Below are positions 19,217 to 32,385 of a DNA stretch of 64,000 nucleotides, piece by piece. A model generated the notes under the pieces. The model did no database searches and had not been told where the DNA came from. It saw nothing but the letters and a program-made list of their open reading frames with translations. Source of the stretch: Leptospira interrogans (lineage in GTDB: Bacteria > Spirochaetota > Leptospiria > Leptospirales > Leptospiraceae); the NCBI RefSeq assembly GCF_900156205.1, contig NZ_FTNA01000002.1:227524-291523 (forward strand), written 5' to 3'. Position 1 is the first letter of the stretch, and each line of letters starts with the position of its first letter. Made by a program: the position numbers and the translations under genes.

Positions 19217-20362
19217 TTAAGGAAGAGACTGATATATTTTCTCCGCATAACGATCCGTCATACCCGCTACATAGTCGCTGATTACTCTGTATAAAGATTC
19301 TTCCTCGATCCTCTCCTTATACGTATCAGGAATTTTTTCAGGATGTTTTAAAAAGTAATCGAATAAGGATTCTATGATTTTTTTTCCATAATCGCTCATA
19401 CGAATCAAGTCCTCATGACGATATAATTTTTCGTATAGAAAAGATTTCAGTTCTCTAAATTTAAGATCCACTTCTTTTGAAAAAGAAGCAATTCTAAAAT
19501 CTTGTTTCCAAAGAAGCGCCAAATCCTCGGTGGACTTGATTTGTTTTTTTTCCAATCTATGGGCAATATTTTGAATTAAATCCGAAACTAAAAAATTGGT
19601 GAGAGTTCGAATCGAAGTTCGAATTAGAATTTTTTCACCTACTTCCTTATACTGATCTTTACATTCCTCATAGACTTCTTTCCAAAAAGGATTTTCCAAT
19701 AAATCCCCTAAATGAAGATAACCCATTTCCCAACCATCTTCAATGTCATGATTGGTATAAGCGATCTCATCGGAAAGATCTGCGATCATTCCTTCTAAAG
19801 AAGGACCATTTTCCTTTCTTTCCAAAAGTATAACAGAAGAATCATAATCAGCACCGTGTTTCATAAGACCTTTTAAAGTTTCTCTACATAAGTTAAGTCC
19901 AGGAAAATTGGGATATTTTTTTTCAATCGAAGTTACAATTCTTAAGGATTGTTTATTATGCTCAAATCCTCCGTAATCCTTCATAAGCCCGGATAAAATT
20001 TCTTGACCTGCATGACCAAAAGGAGTGTGGCCTAAATCATGAGCCAAGGCAATCGATTCAGAAAGGAGAGAATTGAGTCCAAGAGCGCTTGCAATAGTTC
20101 TAGAAAGCCCCGCAACTTCAAGCGTATGAGTCATCCTATTTCTATAATTCTCTCCGACGGAAAAGATAAACACTTGTGTTTTGTATTGTAGGCGTTTGAA
20201 TGCACTGGAATGAAGAATTCGATCCCTATCCCTTTGAAATGGAAGTCTATAAGAATGTTCCTCTTCTTCGTAAATCCGGCCTCCGTTATTCGCATTAGAA
20301 ATAGCATAAGGAGCCAACGTTTCCGTCTCTTTTTGAAGCAAATCGTCTCTGGAAAAATACAC
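19217..20362 (-). CDS. dgt: Deoxyguanosinetriphosphate triphosphohydrolase-like protein
   Basis: The 381-aa HD-domain protein hydrolyses dNTPs to nucleoside and triphosphate in its family. The N-terminus is typical (RDRILHSSAFKRLQYKTQVF). The metal-binding HD motif is spread over RMTHTLEVAGLSR and ALAHDLGHTPFGHAGQ, and DLSDEIAYTNHDIEDG supplies the later histidine and aspartate. Its length fits the shorter dGTPase-like subfamily rather than E. coli Dgt, so the preferred substrate may differ. It is convergent with the lipoprotein gene and divergent from the DedA gene 123 bp upstream. Confidence 0.9.
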   Translation of the reverse strand: MYFSRDDLLQKETETLAPYAISNANNGGRIYEEEEHSYRLPFQRDRDRILHSSAFKRLQYKTQVFIFSVGENYRNRMTHTLEVAGLSRTIASALGLNSLLSESIALAHDLGHTPFGHAGQEILSGLMKDYGGFEHNKQSLRIVTSIEKKYPNFPGLNLCRETLKGLMKHGADYDSSVILLERKENGPSLEGMIADLSDEIAYTNHDIEDGWEMGYLHLGDLLENPFWKEVYEECKDQYKEVGEKILIRTSIRTLTNFLVSDLIQNIAHRLEKKQIKSTEDLALLWKQDFRIASFSKEVDLKFRELKSFLYEKLYRHEDLIRMSDYGKKIIESLFDYFLKHPEKIPDTYKERIEEESLYRVISDYVAGMTDRYAEKIYQSLP

Positions 20363-20485
20363 GTTTTACAAAATTTAGAGAGTTTTCTGAAAAGTCCCTC
20401 CACTTTTTTTGTTTGTTTACTGCTATTTTACCCTCATTCCATTTTATTGACTTTGGAATCCTAAAAAATAGGATCTGCTCAGAAG

Positions 20486-21091
20486 ATGGAATTTTTAAAT
20501 ATTCTTGTGAATGTATTTTCCGAATACGGTTATATTGCCGTCTTTTTGGTTTTAATTTTTTGTGGATTTGGACTCCCCGTTCCAGAAGATATTTCTCTGG
20601 TTTCCGGAGGGGTCATCGCAGGACTCGGAAAAGCAGATCCACATTTTATGTTTTTAGTTGGAATGGCAGGAGTACTCATTGGAGACAGTTCCGTTTTTTT
20701 GATTGGTAGAATTTATGGGGTTCGTGTACTTCAAATCCCAATGATTTCTAGAATTGTTACACCGGAAAGATTTGCCAAAGTCCAAGATAAAATTTCTCGC
20801 TATGGAAACTGGGTTACATTTATGGCACGTTTTATGCCAGGTCTCAGAATGCCTATTTATCTCACTGCAGGTACCTCCGACCGAATTTCATTTTACCGTT
20901 TTGTAATTTTAGATTTTCTTGCAGCAATTATTTCTGTTCCGGTTTGGGTTTATCTTGGATATTTCGGAGCTTATAACTTCGATAAGCTCATGGACTGGGT
21001 TCACAACGGACAACTTTTCGTATTTGGACTTTTAGGAACTGCTTTTTTGTTGTTTGGAATCGTTTATTGGATTCGCAAGAAACGTTCCTAA
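20486..21091 (+). CDS. DedA family (VTT domain) membrane protein
   Basis: The 201-aa inner-membrane protein shows the DedA/VTT hallmarks: an acidic re-entrant segment GFGLPVPEDISLVSGG near residue 30, and RFMPGLRMPIYLTAG near residue 115. Several transmembrane helices close with a basic tail. DedA proteins are linked to lipid-carrier (undecaprenyl phosphate) or phospholipid movement and to membrane-potential upkeep. The substrate of this one cannot be inferred. It is followed 51 bp later by an HNH endonuclease gene. Confidence 0.9.
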   Translation: MEFLNILVNVFSEYGYIAVFLVLIFCGFGLPVPEDISLVSGGVIAGLGKADPHFMFLVGMAGVLIGDSSVFLIGRIYGVRVLQIPMISRIVTPERFAKVQDKISRYGNWVTFMARFMPGLRMPIYLTAGTSDRISFYRFVILDFLAAIISVPVWVYLGYFGAYNFDKLMDWVHNGQLFVFGLLGTAFLLFGIVYWIRKKRS

Positions 21092-21142
21092 ACTCGAGAA
21101 TTTCTTTACATCTTCCAAGCGCAGATTATTGTTTGACCAGTT

Positions 21143-21697
21143 ATGGACATTCTTGCGCAGCCGGTGCTTGTGCTGAATGCCGGTTACGTCCCCATCGGGA
21201 TCCGGTCGGTCAAAGACGCCCTCATCCTGATTATTCTTGAAAAAGCACAACTCATCAAAGATGATAAAAGTCTTTTCATTCGATCCGAAAAACTAAGATT
21301 TACAGCACCTAGGATCATACTTTTAAGAGACTATTATAAAGTTCCTCCCAGAAAAGATAAAGTTTCCAGAGAAAACATATTTCAAAGAGATAATTACCAC
21401 TGTGTATATTGTGGTAAAAAATTTCCAAGTTCTAAACTTACATTGGATCACGTAATTCCAAGAAGTAGATGGGAACACGTTCCTAAAAAAGAAAGACCAA
21501 AAGAATTTAATTCTTGGGAAAATTTAGTCGCAGCCTGTAAAAACTGTAATACCCGGAAAGGAAATAAACTTCTAACAGAATTGAAGTGGAATTTACCGGA
21601 AGAAAATCGGGTGACACCTAAACTACGATTTCCACTCTTTTCAATAACGGATCAGCAGGCTGAAAAGTTTGGCTGGAGGGAGTATATTTCTTTTTGA
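21143..21697 (+). CDS. HNH endonuclease family protein
   Basis: The 184-aa protein has an N-terminal region common to stand-alone cellular HNH proteins (QPVLVLNAGYVPIG). An HNH domain follows at about residues 85-150: a CVYCGKKF zinc knuckle, then LTLDHVIPRSR with the catalytic His, NSWENLVAACKNCNTRKGNK supplying the Asn and the second Cys pair. No methyltransferase or restriction partner is adjacent, so a restriction role is unlikely. Its stop codon overlaps the TTG start of the next lipoprotein gene (TTGA), indicating coupled translation. Confidence 0.88.
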   Translation: MDILAQPVLVLNAGYVPIGIRSVKDALILIILEKAQLIKDDKSLFIRSEKLRFTAPRIILLRDYYKVPPRKDKVSRENIFQRDNYHCVYCGKKFPSSKLTLDHVIPRSRWEHVPKKERPKEFNSWENLVAACKNCNTRKGNKLLTELKWNLPEENRVTPKLRFPLFSITDQQAEKFGWREYISF

Positions 21698-22177
21698 AAC
21701 GACTTTATTTTCTACTTATATTTCTGATGTTTTTTCTTTTTATCGGATGTCCTCATTATTCTACCACACGTCTGATCTCCACTCCTCCTACTTTGATCAG
21801 TATTGTTCCTATTGCAACTGGATACGAACTCAGATTGAGAGCTGGAAATCCGGAACTTCTATTTGATGGTTATAAATTATACGTGGGCAATACGGAAAAC
21901 GATTCTAGATTTCCTGCAGATCTAAATTCAGGCATTGAATGTATGAACGGGATTTTAAATATTTTACCAAATCAACCTTTAGAGTATTCGATTGAACTAA
22001 GTCAGACCGAAGGTCCGTTAGCCGCAATCGGAACCGGGGAAAATACAAATCGAATCTGTAAGATGCAAGTCTCTGTTACTTCAGGTCAGTATCTAACTCT
22101 ACGTTCCCAGGTTTTGGTAGTCAGCATCACAAACGGAACCGCTACTGGTTTTGTGTTTTCTATGCCTTCTAATTCGC

Positions 22178-22191
<14 letters not shown>
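21694..22191 (+). CDS. Putative lipoprotein of unknown function
   Basis: The 165-aa product begins at a TTG that overlaps the upstream TGA. It has a lipoprotein signal (LYFLLIFLMFFLFIGC, Cys near residue 19). The mature part contains short beta-like stretches, including SIVPIATGYELRLRAGN and LLFDGYKLYVGNTEND, reminiscent of fibronectin-like strands. I do not recognise the family. Its 3' end overlaps the convergent J-domain gene by 14 bp, leaving no room for a terminator. Confidence 0.7.
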
Positions 22192-23944
<1,753 letters not shown>

Positions 23945-24571
23945 TTGGCAACTCTGTTTACAAAACCTAAAAAAAAGATCGTATTTTTAGCTTCCGGAAG
24001 AGGCTCTAATCTCAGAGCAGTTTTACAAAATATCAAAGTAGGAAAAATTCGAGGAATCGCACAAATACTGATTTGCGATCATCCGGATGCCAAAGCTTTA
24101 GAAGTTGCTCAGGAATTTGAACTCACCTCTCAAGTATTAAACTTCTCTTCTTTTTCGAATAAGTCGGAATATCATACAAAACTTCTCCAACTTCTTTTAG
24201 AAATCAAACCGGACCTCATCGTAACCGCCGGTTATATGAGAATTCTTAAGAGCCCAGTCATTCAAACGTTTTCCAATCGAATCATCAATATTCATCCATC
24301 TCTCTTACCCGCCTTTCCAGGATTAAACGCACAGAAACAAGCCCTAGAATACGGAGTTAAAATTGCGGGTTGCACCGCTCATTTTGTAGACGAAGGTATA
24401 GACTCAGGTCCGATCATTTTACAAGGAGTTGTGAAAATCGAAGAAGGAATGACGGAAAGAGATTTGACTTTAGAGATTCTCAAAGAGGAACATAAAATAC
24501 TACCACTCGCGGTTCAATATTTTTGCGAGGATAGGCTTACGATTCAAAATAGAAAGGTAAAGATTGGATAA
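23945..24571 (+). CDS. purN: Phosphoribosylglycinamide formyltransferase
   Basis: The 208-aa enzyme transfers a formyl group from 10-formyl-THF to GAR in de novo purine synthesis. The N-terminal phosphate-binding stretch FLASGRGSNLRAVLQ, the catalytic Asn-His pair in RIINIHPSLLPAFPG and the catalytic Asp in HFVDEGIDSGPIILQ are all present. Length is normal. It starts at a TTG and ends 3 bp before purH, so the two purine genes form an operon. Confidence 0.95.
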   Translation: MATLFTKPKKKIVFLASGRGSNLRAVLQNIKVGKIRGIAQILICDHPDAKALEVAQEFELTSQVLNFSSFSNKSEYHTKLLQLLLEIKPDLIVTAGYMRILKSPVIQTFSNRIINIHPSLLPAFPGLNAQKQALEYGVKIAGCTAHFVDEGIDSGPIILQGVVKIEEGMTERDLTLEILKEEHKILPLAVQYFCEDRLTIQNRKVKIG

Positions 24572-24574
24572 ATA

Positions 24575-26110
<1,536 letters not shown>

Positions 26111-26112
26111 TT

Positions 26113-26739
26113 ATGGAATTTCTACTTTATCTAATCTTTTTTGGAATTGTTTCCATCTTACTCGTCTTAGCAAGTTATTACTTTAAACTTCTCTTTTTAT
26201 CCGGAAGAGAATCTTTTGAAAGATTAGAGTTAGTCGATTGGATACGAATCGTTCCAAACGAACTTATCAAACTTTTAGAATCCGGTGGAAGTCTACAATA
26301 TGCTGGAATTGCATTTTTTGTTTCTGCATTTGTTTCCTACCTTTGGACACTTTTAGGAGGAATGATAGGTGCTCCTCATTACGCAGATTCCTTTGGAAAT
26401 TATTTTTTTCTATCATTTCTGTTGCCGGTAACTCTACTCACTACGTATGGAATTCTTGTAGAACTAGTTCTGAAAGATCTTCCTTCCACAAATCCAAATC
26501 ATTTTTTAGTTCTATTTTTAGAACAAGAAGTCGCCATTCTAAGCGGATGTTCTATTTCGGTAATCGCCTCTAATCTTGCGGTTTACGGGTTATTTCATGA
26601 AATTTCGTTTTTATTCGTTTTTCCGAATATATCTATCATTGCGGTTTTACTCGTTCTACGTTGGAACGGAAAAGTAAAAATCGGAGGAATCCAATTTTCA
26701 GGTTCGAAAAACCGTTCTTTCCAGGAAGATTCTGAATAA
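26113..26739 (+). CDS. Hypothetical multi-pass membrane protein
   Basis: The 208-aa protein has about five hydrophobic helices: residues 3-22, 58-80, 90-110, 135-155 and 160-180. Short charged loops and a basic, hydrophilic tail (GKVKIGGIQFSGSKNRS) complete it. The layout recalls Yip1-type membrane proteins, but no signature supports that. It begins 2 bp after purH and is followed 30 bp later by a secreted-protein gene, so it may ride on the purine operon without a metabolic link. Confidence 0.65.
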   Translation: MEFLLYLIFFGIVSILLVLASYYFKLLFLSGRESFERLELVDWIRIVPNELIKLLESGGSLQYAGIAFFVSAFVSYLWTLLGGMIGAPHYADSFGNYFFLSFLLPVTLLTTYGILVELVLKDLPSTNPNHFLVLFLEQEVAILSGCSISVIASNLAVYGLFHEISFLFVFPNISIIAVLLVLRWNGKVKIGGIQFSGSKNRSFQEDSE

Positions 26740-26769
26740 ATTTCTCTAAAAATTGCCGATAGGTAGAAT

Positions 26770-27501
<732 letters not shown>

Positions 27502-27680
27502 ACTTTACAACTCATAGAATTTTATACTTGAGTTGAATCGTGAATTGAATGCTGATCTGTAGTTCAGGAAATGAGATGCTGAATTTAAGAAGTGTTGTTT
27601 CTGGATAAAAGAAAATTCTATTGACCTTACTCCAGCTTTTTAACCATGATCTAAGCATCCTATTTTTATGGAGCTTATAG

Positions 27681-28325
27681 ATGGAATTATATCTAGATAC
27701 GGCAAACGTAGATGAAATTAAAGAAATTGCATCTTACGGACTTGTAGATGGAGTCACAACCAACCCTTCTCTGATCGCAAAGTCTGGAAGAAGTTTTAAA
27801 GAAGTAATCAAAGAAATTTGTTCGATCGTTTCTGGCCCAGTGAGCGCGGAAGTACTTTCTACAAAATTCGATGGAATGATGAAAGAAGCACTCGAACTCG
27901 TAGAAATTGCCGAAAACGTAGTGATCAAGGTTCCTTTGATTCCGGAAGGACTCAAAACAGTCGTAGAATTAACAAAAAGAAATATTCCTACAAATGTAAC
28001 TCTTTGTTTTTCCGCACCTCAAGCTTTACTTGCAGCCAAAGCGGGAGCTACCTTTATTTCTCCGTTTATTGGTAGAGTGGATGATACTAGCTGGGACGGG
28101 ATGGAACTCATTTCCGAAATTAGAGAAATTTATGATAATTACGGATACGACACTAGAATTTTAGCAGCTTCCATTCGTGGCCCAATACATTTAAAAGAAT
28201 CTGCACTCAGAGGTGCAGACTGCGCGACAATGCCCCATTCTGCGTTTTTACAACTTTTCAAACATCCGTTAACCGACATCGGTCTGGAAAAATTTTTAGA
28301 AGATTCTAAAAAACTAAAGTGGTAA
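27681..28325 (+). CDS. Transaldolase / fructose-6-phosphate aldolase family protein
   Basis: The 214-aa protein is a short class I aldolase of the TalC/FSA type. It opens with [16 protein letters not shown] and continues with [14 protein letters not shown]. The Schiff-base lysine lies in [15 protein letters not shown], followed by [19 protein letters not shown] and SPFIGRVDD. It could act as transaldolase in the pentose phosphate pathway or as fructose-6-phosphate aldolase; sequence inspection does not separate these reliably. An RBS, GGAGC, precedes the ATG, and a hairpin terminator lies 10 bp past the stop. Confidence 0.92.
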   Translation: MELYLDTANVDEIKEIASYGLVDGVTTNPSLIAKSGRSFKEVIKEICSIVSGPVSAEVLSTKFDGMMKEALELVEIAENVVIKVPLIPEGLKTVVELTKRNIPTNVTLCFSAPQALLAAKAGATFISPFIGRVDDTSWDGMELISEIREIYDNYGYDTRILAASIRGPIHLKESALRGADCATMPHSAFLQLFKHPLTDIGLEKFLEDSKKLKW

Positions 28326-28334
28326 TTAAACAGA

Positions 28335-28365
28335 CGCACGATTTTAGAATTTTCTAAATCGTGCG
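28335..28365 (+). terminator. Hairpin terminator after the transaldolase gene
   Basis: CGCACGATTTTAGA pairs with TCTAAATCGTGCG with one bulged T, giving a stem of about 13 bp and a very short loop. AATTTTAGG follows, a weak U-tract. It lies directly downstream of the stop codon, as expected for an intrinsic terminator. Confidence 0.65.
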
Positions 28366-28479
28366 AATTTTAGGATCACAATTTTTAACCCAAATACATA
28401 CTTTTAAAAAGGTTCTTTTTAATTTTCTAAAACTCTAATTTGCATCTCTATCAGAAAATCCTAAGAAAAAGTATCAATC

Positions 28480-28755
28480 GTGAGTATCGAGTATCACACT
28501 TCTACCAGACTGACAATAGAGCAAATTCAAATTTTAGAAACTTCTATTTTGAACAATGGAAATTATATTCTTTTAGAAACTTCTCTACAAAACAAATTTC
28601 AACCAGAAAACCTTAAGTTTAGACTTAGTGATAACCATGGGTCTTTTTACGTAGAAATTGTTCAGACCGAAAACGGATTGATTGTTTCTTTTAGAATTTC
28701 CACAAAAAAAGACAGAGAAACATTTCTAAACCTCGTAATCACCTCTCTTAAGTAG
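28480..28755 (+). CDS. Small hypothetical protein
   Basis: A GTG-started frame of 91 aa follows the transaldolase terminator. The predicted strand-helix-strand pattern (NYILLETSLQNKFQPENLKF, then GSFYVEIVQTENGLIVSFRI) looks like a folded small protein rather than noise. There is no signal peptide and no known motif. It precedes a 1.15-kb non-coding stretch. Evidence for expression is weak; a start at an alternative codon is possible. Confidence 0.45.
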   Translation: MSIEYHTSTRLTIEQIQILETSILNNGNYILLETSLQNKFQPENLKFRLSDNHGSFYVEIVQTENGLIVSFRISTKKDRETFLNLVITSLK

Positions 28756-29045
28756 AAAGGAATTCATTGTATTTTTGAAGAAATTTAGAATATTCTTAAA
28801 AACTATTTTAGAGAAAACTCTATAAAACTTAAAATATCTTTAAATCAGATCTTCGCTATTAGGTTAACGTGATAGACACGACGTAAGAAAGTCCTGGCGA
28901 ATCCGGCGTGCACTTCCAGCTCCAGTCAATAAACTACATAAAATAAACGTAATACAATATTTCCTCTTTGGTTTTCAATTTACTATAAAACGCGATCTGT
29001 CGAGCGACCATAGAAAAGAGATACTGAGTTACTTCGAACGACCAA

Positions 29046-29080
29046 AAAAACTCAGCAGATGCCCCTTTCTAAGGATCTGC
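29046..29080 (-). repeat. Hairpin-family unit with stem GCAGAT/ATCTGC
   Basis: On the minus strand this reads GCAGAT, loop CCTTAGAAAGGGGC, ATCTGC, then TGAGTTTTTTT. The stem sequence differs completely from the units at 1-64, yet pairing is kept and the AGAAAG-containing loop and TGAGTTTT tail are shared. A degenerate plus-strand unit precedes it at 28995-29031, with GCGACCATAGAAAAG and CTGAGTT. Confidence 0.55.
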
Positions 29081-29318
29081 ATTCAGGAAGCGATGGCATT
29101 GAATTACATTTACTACTCAGACGCATGAAAATAATACTATACCACGAACTTGTTTTAAAAGTTAGAATGTGGATCTCCTTTAAAAAATCAACAAATCCGG
29201 GTTAACACCATTTTTTGAATGACTTCCACATCTTTGATAAAATCGATTGTTAATTTTTGGTATTGTTTTTATAGGTCCGAGTAATAGTTTACGTGAACTA
29301 ATAAATCCGTTTTATCTT

Positions 29319-29387
29319 AACGTGAGTTTGACTGAGAAAAATTTTTCTAAAAGTATGAGTTCCTACAATTTTAGAATTTGTACGTAA
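29319..29387 (-). repeat. Dispersed 65-bp repeat, copy B
   Basis: The reverse complement contains TTCTAAAATTGTAGGAACTC, then ATACTTTTAGAAAAATTTTT and an AACTCACGTT end. Near-identical stretches occur at 52757-52827, 42046-42110 and, more diverged, at 250-313. The element embeds one copy of the GTAGGAACTCATAC palindrome half. It is non-coding in all four places. Confidence 0.6.
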
Positions 29388-29906
29388 AATCATGGTTTGG
29401 AGTGTTCTCACACATCATTTTACGGATAAACCTAGTTTTGTGTAAGTTCTTACACTTGAGTACGATAGATTCAATTGTTATAAATTTCTATTTTTAAATT
29501 GTGATAGTTCCCACACTTTAAAAATCCATCTATAAAGTTCAGATTTCAACTTATTTCAGAATCATGAGTGTTTTACGCCGTACTCGCGTTAGCTTATGTA
29601 AAACAATATTTTGGGATAAACAGTTAGATACTTTAATTTTATAAAACCCATAAACCCAAATAAAATCGCTGAGAGACATAAAATTACCATAATTTGTGGA
29701 ACTCTTATAAATCGCGATTTTACAAATAAACTCTAAAATTGCAGAAACTCATACGAAAACTATAATATTATAAAACAGTAAATACTACGATTTCTATAAT
29801 AACTAACAGATTTTATCAGAATTTAAATATGATTATTATAAAATTTTGGGACCGATTTTTATATTATCTAGAGTTTTATAACGAATGTGACAGTTCCATA
29901 AACGAA

Positions 29907-30956
29907 TTAGGGATGATATAAAGGAATTTTTTTAAAACCGTAATAATCGTCTATCATCAATTTCATAGATTCTAAAAAACACATAATCGATTGATGGGAC
30001 GCGTCGTAGAATAAATCGCAAGAAGTTTGTGTATTTAGATCCACAGGAACGGCAGAATAACGTTTTGCAAGATTTTCAATTTTAGGCCACCAGCTTTTTT
30101 CCATTTCTAATTCATAATAACGTTTTCGATAAGTTTCATAAACTTTTGGCCAAATGAGATAAACTTTTACATCATTTTCTTTTGCCAATTTCAGAAATTG
30201 TTCTACAAAAAAGAACTGAGTTGTTCCAAGAATAAACGTAGAAAGATATAAATTTCGAATTCTCACCGCGTCTTTTTCTAAACGATCGGGATCGTTCACA
30301 AAAGTTGTGTAAGCAAATTGTTCTCCACGTTTCAAATTGAGAACCATATAATCAGTATTAAACGCAGGATCGTATTCAGAAAGTTTTTTCTCCTGGAATC
30401 TTTTTATAAAAAGTTTTAGATCCGGGTTGATTCGCCTAACAGCAAAAAGTCGATCCAAAAATAATTTCTTACGATCTTCAAACGAAATCTGATCCATATA
30501 TTTAAGCAAGAAATCGTCATCCGCTCCATATTTTAAAAATGGATCGTAAAAAATTCCTTTGGTATCATCAAAACCCTCTGGACTTACTACATAAAATACT
30601 AATTTAGGTTTTAGACCTTGTTTGATAATTTTCTCAAACCAATAAAGACCATAAGCTGGAACCGCTTGAGGACCCGAAAAATTATACAACACCCAATCTT
30701 TTTGTAATTTCTGTTCAATTCCCATAGAAGAATATGGATAAGCCCTAGAATCTCCAAAAGCAAGCGCCAAAGATTTAACTTCTAAATCTTTATCGCGAAT
30801 CAACTTTTCAAAAAGTGATTTTCTTTGAGTATAATAGACAGTGTTTCCAGCCTGAATAAAATTCTTCTGAAAATATTCGAGAGTAAATACTTTATCTAAA
30901 CAAAACACAAACCCAAGAAATAAAATGGGATAATAGATATAAATTTTTTTCATCAA
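29907..30956 (-). CDS. DUF1574 family protein, SGNH-like (second copy)
   Basis: The 349-aa product parallels the protein at 515-1585. It has an N-terminal anchor (IYIYYPILFLGFVFCL), GDSR at 68-71 as SGNH block I, LVFYVVSPEGFDD in mid-protein, and DASH near the C-terminus (D318, H321) as block V. Unlike the first copy it keeps the classical GDS, so it looks catalytically complete. It lies 10 bp after an MBOAT gene. I infer that it transfers or removes acyl groups on an envelope glycan together with that MBOAT protein. Confidence 0.75.
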   Translation of the reverse strand: MMKKIYIYYPILFLGFVFCLDKVFTLEYFQKNFIQAGNTVYYTQRKSLFEKLIRDKDLEVKSLALAFGDSRAYPYSSMGIEQKLQKDWVLYNFSGPQAVPAYGLYWFEKIIKQGLKPKLVFYVVSPEGFDDTKGIFYDPFLKYGADDDFLLKYMDQISFEDRKKLFLDRLFAVRRINPDLKLFIKRFQEKKLSEYDPAFNTDYMVLNLKRGEQFAYTTFVNDPDRLEKDAVRIRNLYLSTFILGTTQFFFVEQFLKLAKENDVKVYLIWPKVYETYRKRYYELEMEKSWWPKIENLAKRYSAVPVDLNTQTSCDLFYDASHQSIMCFLESMKLMIDDYYGFKKIPLYHP

Positions 30957-30966
30957 TTAGAATCCG

Positions 30967-32385
30967 TTAAAATCTAGAGTAGAAAAAGTCTGCATTCCCT
31001 GCATTCATTCCAACCATAATAAAAAGTATTAGAAGTCCTAAAATTGGTAAAAGTCCAACTCTCCATTTTTCTGGAACAGAATACCTTTCGGGCCATTCTT
31101 CCGAAACGTGAAATAAGAATAAGAAAAACAGCATATACATTCCGGTTTCAAGTCCGGTTAAAGACTGTCCCTTTTGGAACGTCAAAATTCTTACGATAGA
31201 GGAAATTGCAGAATTGAAATTCGGAGTAAAAAAGAAAGTCCAAGAAATGGAATAGACTAAAAGCACAAATAAATAACGTAAAATCGGTTTTATATATGGA
31301 ATTTCTGGAAATACTTTCCAGTTTTGAACTTCAAACAATCTTTCCAAAGAAAGATAAATTCCGGTGAGTAAACCCCAAATCAAAAAATTTAAATTAGCTC
31401 CGTGCCAAAGCCCGCCTAACATAAACGTTACGATCAAGTTAATCGATGTTTTAAACTCCCCCTTTCTGGATCCACCTAACGGAATATAAATATAATCCCG
31501 TATCCAAAGAGAAAACGTTAAGTGCCATCTACGCCATAAATCTCCAAAATTCTGAAAGAAAAATGGTGCCTTAAAGTTTTCGGGCAATTCAAATCCAATC
31601 AATTTTCCGATCCCTCTTGCCATATCAGTAAGTCCCGAAAAATCAAAGTAAAGGTTAGCTGCAAAAAGAAAACAAGTCAGTAAAAGTGCAATTCCTGAAT
31701 AGTCTTTTGGAGATAAAAATACAGGCGCAATCAGTGGAAGAATAGCAGCCGATAACAATCCTTTTTTAACCAAACCTCTTAAAAAAAGCCATAAACCGTC
31801 TATCAATTTAGAAGGGGTCATCGTAGGATTTTCAAATTGTTTTCTAACTTGATCAAATCTTAGAATCGGTCCCGCAATCATTACCGGAAAGAAAAAGAGA
31901 AAAGAAAAAAATCCAGTCAGAGAAACCTTTTTATCAAAATTTTCCCGTTTAGAATCCACCGCAAAAGAAATCAATTGAAACGTGTAATAGCTGATCGTTG
32001 CCGGAAGAATTACTTCAAATCCTGCCAATCCAAACAAAGCCGAAAATTTAACATCTAAAGATGTTTTTTCTTGAAGCGTCGGAATCGAAAATATAAAACC
32101 GATAAACTCCATAAGTAAATAAAAATATTTGAATAAACCTAAATTCAAAAGATTAAATACAACTACGGATTTAACATACCAAAACTTTTCATAAAAATAT
32201 CTATATAAACACCAATTGATTAGAACGACTAAAATGAGATGAAATAAAAAATTTAAACTAAATATGGAATAAAAAAACGCGGACCCTACTATCAAAAGAT
32301 ACTTTCTACTCTTTGCTGGAATATTCCAATAGAGCAGATAAAACACTAAAAAAAATAAAAGAAATTCAATACTTATAAAATTCAT
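30967..32385 (-). CDS. MBOAT family membrane-bound O-acyltransferase (second copy)
   Basis: The 472-aa polytopic protein carries the same signatures as the gene at 1595-3079: YFDFSGLTDMARGIG, GDLWRRWHLTFSLWIRDYIY, PLGGSRKGEF and GGLWHGANLNFLIWG with the key histidine. The ATG at 32385 overlaps the stop of the upstream pseudouridine synthase gene (ATGA), which I prefer to the TTG two codons earlier. It is followed 10 bp later by its SGNH-like partner. The two MBOAT proteins are paralogues but differ enough to serve different substrates. Confidence 0.9.
   Translation of the reverse strand: MNFISIEFLLFFLVFYLLYWNIPAKSRKYLLIVGSAFFYSIFSLNFLFHLILVVLINWCLYRYFYEKFWYVKSVVVFNLLNLGLFKYFYLLMEFIGFIFSIPTLQEKTSLDVKFSALFGLAGFEVILPATISYYTFQLISFAVDSKRENFDKKVSLTGFFSFLFFFPVMIAGPILRFDQVRKQFENPTMTPSKLIDGLWLFLRGLVKKGLLSAAILPLIAPVFLSPKDYSGIALLLTCFLFAANLYFDFSGLTDMARGIGKLIGFELPENFKAPFFFQNFGDLWRRWHLTFSLWIRDYIYIPLGGSRKGEFKTSINLIVTFMLGGLWHGANLNFLIWGLLTGIYLSLERLFEVQNWKVFPEIPYIKPILRYLFVLLVYSISWTFFFTPNFNSAISSIVRILTFQKGQSLTGLETGMYMLFFLFLFHVSEEWPERYSVPEKWRVGLLPILGLLILFIMVGMNAGNADFFYSRF

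Larger units (their letters stand above)
28756..29906. other. 1.15-kb non-coding region rich in dispersed repeats
   Basis: No gene is supported here. Contents include a degenerate hairpin-family unit around 28995-29031, a good minus-strand unit at 29046-29080 (stem GCAGAT/ATCTGC, tail CTGAGTTTT) and the dispersed 65-bp repeat at 29319-29387. Palindrome copies are TGTAAGTTCTTACA (29441-29454), TGTGATAGTTCCCACA (29500-29515) and TGTGGAACTCTTATA (29695-29709). Positions 28860-28930 are more GC-rich than their surroundings and may be a remnant of something else, but I recognise no transposase. Confidence 0.6.

Noticed and set aside
21143..21697. Restriction system around the HNH endonuclease
   Set aside because: No methyltransferase or specificity gene is nearby, and the protein resembles solitary housekeeping HNH proteins.
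28860..28930. Possible RNA gene or insertion-sequence remnant in a GC-richer patch
   Set aside because: No tRNA-like cloverleaf, known RNA motif or transposase fragment could be recognised by eye.
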